Shown here piece after piece: positions 59,049-64,000 of a stretch of 64,000 nt of DNA. Within the stretch, counting starts at the first letter, position 1, and each line of letters begins with the position of its first letter. The notes under the pieces are model-generated. The model saw only the letters and a program-made list of their open reading frames with translations. It was not told where the DNA came from and did not search any database. Origin of the DNA: JAYPHU01 sp964611435 (GTDB taxonomy: Bacteria; Pseudomonadota; Alphaproteobacteria; Rhodospirillales; UBA2165); the NCBI GenBank assembly GCA_964611435.1, contig CAZSXT010000014.1, forward strand, positions 28,365 to 92,364, given 5' to 3'. Made by a program: the position numbers and the translations under genes.

Positions 59049-60029
59049 ATGAAGTTCACATCAATATCCAAAGGATTTGCGGTTGCGGCATTGGGCGGTT
59101 TGGTGTCGCTGGCGGCGGTTTCCGATCAGGCCCAAGCCGGCGGTCACGGCGGTTGGAGCCCGAAAGGCCCGATCAACCTGATGATCGCCTTTACGGCCGG
59201 CGGCGGGGCCGACACCCAGGCTCGTCTCATCGCTTCTGAGATCGAGAAGAAAAAAGGTTGGAAGATTCTTCCGTCCAACGTCACCGGCAAGGGTGGTGTC
59301 ACGCTGGCTCGCAAGATGAAAAGCGAACCCAATGACGGCCAGACTATCGGCATCGCCGTGACGGAGAGCTTCAACTATTCCATGGCGGCGACCAAGAATG
59401 CCGGTTACACCCTGAACGACTTTACCTTCATCACCACGACCGCCGGTTCCCAAATGGGCGTGTACGGCAAGACCGACAAAGGCTGGAAGTCCTGGGATGA
59501 CGTGGTAAAGGCGGCCAAAGGCGACAAGACCATCAAGATCGGCGGCATGAGCCCGAAACACGCTGATCTGATTTATCTCTTGGGTCAGAAAGCTGGGGTG
59601 AAGTTTAACCCGGTGATCCTGCGGGGTGGTAAAGCGGTGCTCAATGCGGTGACCGCCGGCGACGTGGATGCCGGGTTCGGTGCGGGCATTCAGAACCGTG
59701 CGGTGAAGGCCGGTACGATGACCCATTACCTCTCCGGCGAACTGACCCGTTTGAAAGCATCGCCGAACGTGCCGACGTTGAAGGAAATGGGTCTTCCCTA
59801 TGATGGCGGCGCGAAGTTCCTCATTTTTGCACCGAAGGGCATTCCCGCGGATGCCCGCGTCTCCATCGCCGCCGCCGTGGCGGAAGCACTCAACACCAAA
59901 GGCACCAAGCTTTCCGCCTTTGTGAATAAGGCTTTCGGTGGACCGCAACTGATCACCGGCCCGGCGCTTGAGAAGCTTCTGAAAGATGGCCTGGAAAGCT
60001 CCAAGGCTTTGATGAAGGCTTCGGGCTGA
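59049..60029 (+). CDS. Tripartite tricarboxylate transporter binding protein (TctC/Bug type)
   Basis: From the ATG at 59049 (GGAGG six bases upstream) the product is 326 residues with a Sec signal peptide (cleavage near QAQAGG). It matches the Bug family: INLMIAFTAGGGADTQARLIA, GKGGVTLARKMKSEPNDGQT and LKEMGLPYDGGAKFLIFAPKGIPADA. It is the periplasmic receptor of the TctCBA system, whose other genes follow. Given two flanking sulfatase genes, the ligand may be a sulfated or carboxylated organic compound; that is inference. Confidence 0.93.
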   Translation: MKFTSISKGFAVAALGGLVSLAAVSDQAQAGGHGGWSPKGPINLMIAFTAGGGADTQARLIASEIEKKKGWKILPSNVTGKGGVTLARKMKSEPNDGQTIGIAVTESFNYSMAATKNAGYTLNDFTFITTTAGSQMGVYGKTDKGWKSWDDVVKAAKGDKTIKIGGMSPKHADLIYLLGQKAGVKFNPVILRGGKAVLNAVTAGDVDAGFGAGIQNRAVKAGTMTHYLSGELTRLKASPNVPTLKEMGLPYDGGAKFLIFAPKGIPADARVSIAAAVAEALNTKGTKLSAFVNKAFGGPQLITGPALEKLLKDGLESSKALMKASG

Positions 60030-60084
60030 GTATTTCGGGTGGCGGTGTTATATGCCGCCACCCACTCTCCCTCAGGTTACAACG

Positions 60085-60654
60085 ATGCGGATCGACCGCT
60101 GGACAGTCGGGCTGGCCGGGTTCTTTGCACTCCTGGCCGCCGTTATGCTGTTTGTGTGGATTCCCAATGATATAGAGACGGGTGTGGTCGAAGTTTACCG
60201 GCGGCAGGTAAATATCGGTGATTCCATGGCCCCCACCGTGGCGGCGGTGGCGCTTTTGGTCGTCTCGCTGCTGATGGGGGTGTTCAGCTTTTTCCGGCCG
60301 TTGGCCTCATCCGCTGCACCTCTGGATCAACGCTCATTTTCATTTCTCGCCCGTATCGGCGGTGTGATCGTCCTGTCGCTCGTCATCATGACCTATGCTG
60401 GCCCGCTACTGGTTGCGGTTGTGAACCTGTTTGGCGATGTCGGCATCTACCGCCATTTGAAAGATGACTTACCGTACAAATATGCGGGGTTTGTGCTGGG
60501 TGGCTTAAGCATGGTGGCCGGCGTGATCATGGTCGTCGAAAACAAGCTGAGCCGTCATTCTCTTTGGATCGCCGCCGCTGCCGTGCTGGCGCTGATTGTC
60601 ATTTTTGATTTGCCGTTCGACGATATCCTGCTGCCGCCCAATGGTGACTATTGA
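60085..60654 (+). CDS. TctB-type small permease subunit
   Basis: This protein of about 189 residues (ATG at 60085; an alternative ATG at 60052) has four predicted membrane helices, beginning RWTVGLAGFFALLAAVMLF, as in TctB subunits. Sequence conservation in TctB is low, so position is the main support: it lies between the TctC-type and TctA-type genes, and its stop overlaps the TctA start (TGATG). It has an unusually long loop between helices one and two. Confidence 0.85.
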   Translation: MRIDRWTVGLAGFFALLAAVMLFVWIPNDIETGVVEVYRRQVNIGDSMAPTVAAVALLVVSLLMGVFSFFRPLASSAAPLDQRSFSFLARIGGVIVLSLVIMTYAGPLLVAVVNLFGDVGIYRHLKDDLPYKYAGFVLGGLSMVAGVIMVVENKLSRHSLWIAAAAVLALIVIFDLPFDDILLPPNGDY

Positions 60655-62264
60655 TGGGCATTCTGGATCACATCTGGTTGGGGATTCTGGCGGTTTTCAT
60701 GGCGGACCCCTTATTCAGCATTGGACCCATGCCCATCTCCACCACCGTGGCGATGGTGGTGTTCGGATTCTTACTCGGTGTATTCGTCGGTGCCACGCCG
60801 GGTCTGGGCGGGCCATCGACCATGGCGATTTCCCTACCCATTTTGATTTCCATCTTTGGGGTTGAGGCAGACGCGCTGCTGCCCGTGCTTGGTTTTTTGG
60901 TGGCCGTCATGAAAGGGGCCACCATCGGCGGCGCGGTGCCGGCGATCCTTTTCAATACACCCGGCACGCCGGATTCATTGATGACCACCCTGGATGGCTT
61001 TCCCATGACCCAAAAGGGTCAGGCGGGAAAGGCGCTTCGGGTGGCGCATTTTTCGTCGGTCAGCGGGGATACGTTCTCTGATTTTGTGTTGTTTACCACG
61101 GCGCCCTTCCTGGCCATCATCGTGGAACGCTATCTGGATTTTCCTGAAAAGGCGGCATTGATTATCTTGTCGCTGGCGTTCATTTCGGCGGTGGTCGGCG
61201 GCAATGTCTGGAAAGGGTTGGCGGCGGCCGCACTCGGCATGTTCTTCGCGTTTATTGGTACTGGGCTGGATGGCTATCCCAGACTGTCGATGAACCTGGA
61301 TGCGCTGGGCAGTGGGCTCCCCTTGGTGAGCGTGATCCTCGGTATTCTCATTTTGGGGGCGATATTTGAGGGCCTAGAAGAAATGTGGCGGGAAATGCGG
61401 GAGACCGCCGCGATCGCCAATGTAGAAATGTCGGGCGACAACAAGCTGCATTTCAGCGACATCAAGAAGATCGCGCCGTTCATGGGGCTCTCAGCCTTGA
61501 TCGGCACCGGCATTGGCGCGCTGCCGGGCATCGGCTCGACCCTGGCGGCGACACTCGGTTACGCGACGGGCCGGAAAATGCATAAAGGCGAGGTGCCTTT
61601 TGGCCAAGGCACGCCGGAAGGGGTCGCCGCGACAGAGGCGGCCAACTCTTCGGTCGCGGGCGCCAACCTGATTCCGGTTCTGTCCTTGGGCATACCCGGC
61701 AACGTGGCGGCTGTGTTCCTTATTCTGGCGATGGAATCCATCGGCGGGTTCAATCCGGGGCCACAGGTGTTCCGTTTGATCCCCGATCAGGTCAATCCTG
61801 AAATGGTCATCGCCTTCGGCCTGTTTACCGCCATGTTGTTCGCGAACGTTCTGAACTGGACCATTGGCGGCGTATTTATGCGGTCTATGGGGTTCGTCGT
61901 TAAAGTGCCCAAGCAGCTGCTTATGCCGGTGATTTTGCTGGTTACGTTGACCGCGATCTATTCTCAGCAACCGACTATGTTCGCGATCATTGTCACCTTG
62001 GTTTTCGGCTTGATCGGATATCTGATGCGTAAGTTCGACATTTCCGTTTTGCCGTTCGTGATCGCCTTTATCCTGGCCAACAACCTGGAAGCCTCGATGC
62101 GTCAGGCCTTTGCCGCAACCGGCAACGATCCGTGGTTCCTGTTTGCCAGCCCTATCTCCATCGTCTTCATCGTACTGGCGATTTTGGTGATTGTGTTTTT
62201 CTCCCGAGGGCGCAAGCGTGACTCCGAAGACAAACAAGATTTGAATAAAGGTATGGTCACATGA
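60654..62264 (+). CDS. TctA-type large permease subunit
   Basis: The 536-residue protein has about 12 membrane helices and TctA landmarks: FVGATPGLGGPSTMAISLPI, GGAVPAILFNTPGTPDS and, in the second half, GIGALPGIGSTLAATLGYATGRK. It overlaps TctB by one base and the following sulfatase by four (ATGA). It forms the transport channel of the TctCBA system. Its start is the ATG at 60654, since the TTG three bases before would lie within the TctB stop region. Confidence 0.95.
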   Translation: MGILDHIWLGILAVFMADPLFSIGPMPISTTVAMVVFGFLLGVFVGATPGLGGPSTMAISLPILISIFGVEADALLPVLGFLVAVMKGATIGGAVPAILFNTPGTPDSLMTTLDGFPMTQKGQAGKALRVAHFSSVSGDTFSDFVLFTTAPFLAIIVERYLDFPEKAALIILSLAFISAVVGGNVWKGLAAAALGMFFAFIGTGLDGYPRLSMNLDALGSGLPLVSVILGILILGAIFEGLEEMWREMRETAAIANVEMSGDNKLHFSDIKKIAPFMGLSALIGTGIGALPGIGSTLAATLGYATGRKMHKGEVPFGQGTPEGVAATEAANSSVAGANLIPVLSLGIPGNVAAVFLILAMESIGGFNPGPQVFRLIPDQVNPEMVIAFGLFTAMLFANVLNWTIGGVFMRSMGFVVKVPKQLLMPVILLVTLTAIYSQQPTMFAIIVTLVFGLIGYLMRKFDISVLPFVIAFILANNLEASMRQAFAATGNDPWFLFASPISIVFIVLAILVIVFFSRGRKRDSEDKQDLNKGMVT

Positions 62265-63706
62265 AGCCCATGAACCTCCTCTACATTATGTCGGATGAGT
62301 TTAACTACCGGATGATGGGTTGCTATGGCCATGGCCAAGTCAAAACACCGCATCTGGACCGGCTGGCGGAGCGGGGGACGCGCTTCAGTGCCGCATATAC
62401 AAATTCTGCAATTTGCATTCCGGCCCGCGCGGCTTTTGCCACAGGCCGCTATACCCACGAGACCCGTTATTGGGACAACGCGCTTCCTTATGACGGAGAG
62501 ATTAAAGGATGGGGGCACCGGTTGCAGGATGAAGACCTGCCGGTCGAATCCATCGGCAAGCTTCACTACAAGAACGAAGAACTCAACACGGGCTTTTCCC
62601 GGCAACATCACCCCATGCACGTTATGGCGGGGATTGGTCAGGTCTGGGGATCGGTACGTGACCCGCTGCCGCCTCACCGGGAAGGCCAAATGCTGAAAGA
62701 CATTGGTCCGGGCGAGTCCAACTATAACCGTTATGACCGGCTGATTGCCGATGAGACAAAACAGTGGCTGATGGACGCGGCAAAGGCTGGCGACGATAAG
62801 CCCTGGGTTCTGTATTCGAGTTTCGTGGCCCCGCATTTTCCTCTCGTCGTGCCGGAGGAATATTACAATCTCTACCCGCTGGAGAACTTGCCGCCCCGCA
62901 AACTCGATCCGGACGACGGCTATCAACGGCACCCTTGGATTCAGCGGCAGTTTGATTTCCATTCCGTGGATGCCGGTTTGACGTCTGAGCGGCGCAAGAT
63001 GGCGGTCGCCGCCTATTTTGGTCTTTGCACCTATGTGGATGCGCTCATCGGTGAGGTTCTGAATACGTTGGAGGAGACCGGTCTCAGCGAAACCACCCGG
63101 ATCGTCTTCACCAGCGACCACGGTGACAATGTGGGCGCCAGGGGCATGTGGGGAAAATCCAACCTTTATGAAGAAGCCGCCGGCATCCCGCTGATCCTGG
63201 CCGGACCAGACGTTCCCGTAGGCGAGGTCTGCAACACGCCTGTGAGCCTGCTGGACACGTATCAGACTGTGTTGGAGTGCGTTGATCTCCCGGAGACCGA
63301 CGAGGAGCAAGAGCTACACGGTAAATCCTGGCTGGAGATCGCCAATTCGCCCGATGATCCCGAGCGCGTGGCGTTCAGCGAATATCACGCGGCGACCTCG
63401 CCCACGGGCGCCTTTATGATCCGGCGTGGCAAGTTCAAATACAATTACTATGTGGACTATGAGCCGGAACTGTTCGATCTGGACGCCGACCCGGAAGAGA
63501 CGACAAACCTGGCGGGTGATCCGGCTCATGCGTCCACGGTGGCGGCCTATCACGGCTATCTATTGGACATTTGTGATCCCGAAAAAACCGACCGTGCCGC
63601 CAAGGATGATCAGAACGAACTGGTTGCCAAATTCGGCGGCCCCGATGCCGCGTTTAACACCGGCACCCCCGGCGCAACGCCCGTGCCGGGCCAGGGACAT
63701 GAGTAG
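62261..63706 (+). CDS. Sulfatase translationally coupled to the TctA permease
   Basis: The 481-residue protein has LLYIMSDEFNYRMMG at the first metal site, a canonical formylglycine motif CIPARAAFATGRY (Cys52, Pro54, Arg56), TSDHGDNVGARGMWGKSN, and a C-terminal ELFDLDADPEETTNL. It lacks a signal peptide, so it acts on imported substrate in the cytoplasm. The ATGA overlap with the permease gene strongly supports co-expression. It is only distantly similar to the sulfatase at 56887, so the two may remove different sulfate groups or act on different compounds. Confidence 0.93.
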   Translation: MKPMNLLYIMSDEFNYRMMGCYGHGQVKTPHLDRLAERGTRFSAAYTNSAICIPARAAFATGRYTHETRYWDNALPYDGEIKGWGHRLQDEDLPVESIGKLHYKNEELNTGFSRQHHPMHVMAGIGQVWGSVRDPLPPHREGQMLKDIGPGESNYNRYDRLIADETKQWLMDAAKAGDDKPWVLYSSFVAPHFPLVVPEEYYNLYPLENLPPRKLDPDDGYQRHPWIQRQFDFHSVDAGLTSERRKMAVAAYFGLCTYVDALIGEVLNTLEETGLSETTRIVFTSDHGDNVGARGMWGKSNLYEEAAGIPLILAGPDVPVGEVCNTPVSLLDTYQTVLECVDLPETDEEQELHGKSWLEIANSPDDPERVAFSEYHAATSPTGAFMIRRGKFKYNYYVDYEPELFDLDADPEETTNLAGDPAHASTVAAYHGYLLDICDPEKTDRAAKDDQNELVAKFGGPDAAFNTGTPGATPVPGQGHE

Positions 63707-63770
63707 CGCATCCTGCGTTTGACAGCGGGTTTAATCTCCCGCGGGCGGATTTATTTCATGCGGATATCGT

Positions 63771-64000
63771 CTATCGGATGCCGCGACGCCAATCCCACGG
63801 GGGAACGAATTCGCCGCGCCATATCCCGACCTTGGCGATGCGCGCGACCAATTCGTGCTTTCGGAATTCGTCCGACTGATTGGGATCGGCCAACACCCAG
63901 CCTTCACGGGCAAGCATCGCGTTGAGGGTAAACTTGCCCGCCTTGCAGACGGCATAGACACCCCGCCGTCCGTTTACTGTCTTGCGTTCACAGGTCACGT
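63771..64000 (-). CDS. Staphylococcal-nuclease-like protein, C-terminal part (5' end cut by window)
   Basis: About 75 codons are visible, ending near the sulfatase gene; the start lies beyond the right edge. The visible part resembles the C-terminal segment of SNase-like (thermonuclease-type) proteins: VNGRRGVYAVCKAGKFTLNAMLAREGWVLAD followed by KVGIWRGEFVPPWDWRRG. In this family the final GIW-G-F-PW-WR pattern is common. Catalytic residues would lie in the missing part. It is convergent with the sulfatase gene. Confidence 0.65.
   Translation of the reverse strand, partial: VTCERKTVNGRRGVYAVCKAGKFTLNAMLAREGWVLADPNQSDEFRKHELVARIAKVGIWRGEFVPPWDWRRGIR

Noticed and set aside
1..64000. Mobile elements, prophage, toxin-antitoxin or defence genes
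   Set aside because: No transposase, integrase, recombinase, terminal inverted repeats, phage structural gene or known defence family was recognised on either strand.

Overview
The window reads as chromosomal DNA of a free-living, probably aerobic, marine- or soil-type Alphaproteobacterium (best guess Rhodospirillales or relatives). This rests on the gene families seen: three different tripartite solute uptake systems (DctP-type TRAP, TAXI-type TRAP, TctABC), heme A synthase, a DUF1244 protein, a FixJ-type regulator and a large polar-protein-like coiled coil. Genes are densely packed with many 1-4 base overlaps. I found no rRNA, tRNA, insertion sequence, phage gene or CRISPR array. The organism assignment is inference.

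Layout. 1-4835: end of a DctP-type TRAP binding protein gene, an ABM-domain monooxygenase, a periplasmic BON protein, and a Cache/HAMP sensor kinase with its FixJ-type regulator. 4841-9867: flavin prenyltransferase UbiX, a sulfatase-superfamily hydrolase with a non-canonical active-site motif, a gentisate 1,2-dioxygenase-like cupin enzyme and an MFS exporter. 9884-14685: a DUF1244 protein and a 1396-residue membrane-anchored coiled-coil protein built from 45 tandem repeats, 44 of them exactly 25 residues long. 14682-19465: a catabolic group (flavin monooxygenase, 4,5-dihydroxyphthalate decarboxylase-like protein, two class II aldolase-family enzymes, AroE-like dehydrogenase). 19570-25647: a glycosylation locus (TPR/GT-B protein, GT2-like enzyme, SPINDLY-type O-GlcNAc transferase) facing a NodU-type carbamoyltransferase.

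25747-36914 is mixed metabolism: heme A synthase, a chemoreceptor with an unusually long charged helix, an omega-aminotransferase, a DHH phosphoesterase, a lipoprotein-type CtpA protease, a ThDP enzyme, an EamA transporter and an FAH-family hydrolase. 37194-45327 holds selA-selB, convergent with a phenylacetyl-CoA:acceptor oxidoreductase-like molybdoenzyme operon whose electron-transfer and membrane subunits are fused and which starts with an FlK-like thioesterase gene. Strong inverted repeats precede it. 45456-49842 holds a secreted unknown protein and a second carbamoyltransferase in an operon with a 49-residue DUF5989 gene, SxtJ and an unknown 429-residue protein.

50098-56725: an extradiol dioxygenase, a TAXI-TRAP transporter, a GST, and a sensor kinase with a periplasmic amino-acid-binding-type domain plus a small partner ORF. 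56887-63706 looks like an organosulfate utilisation locus: sulfatase, MarR regulator, TctC-TctB-TctA uptake system, and a second sulfatase overlapping tctA by four bases. A partial nuclease-like gene leaves the right edge.

The overall picture is scavenging of aromatic, carboxylated and sulfated organic compounds, plus surface modification by glycosyl and carbamoyl transfer. The items most worth follow-up are the 25-residue-repeat protein, the two carbamoyltransferase loci and the fused molybdoenzyme with its operator-like repeats.
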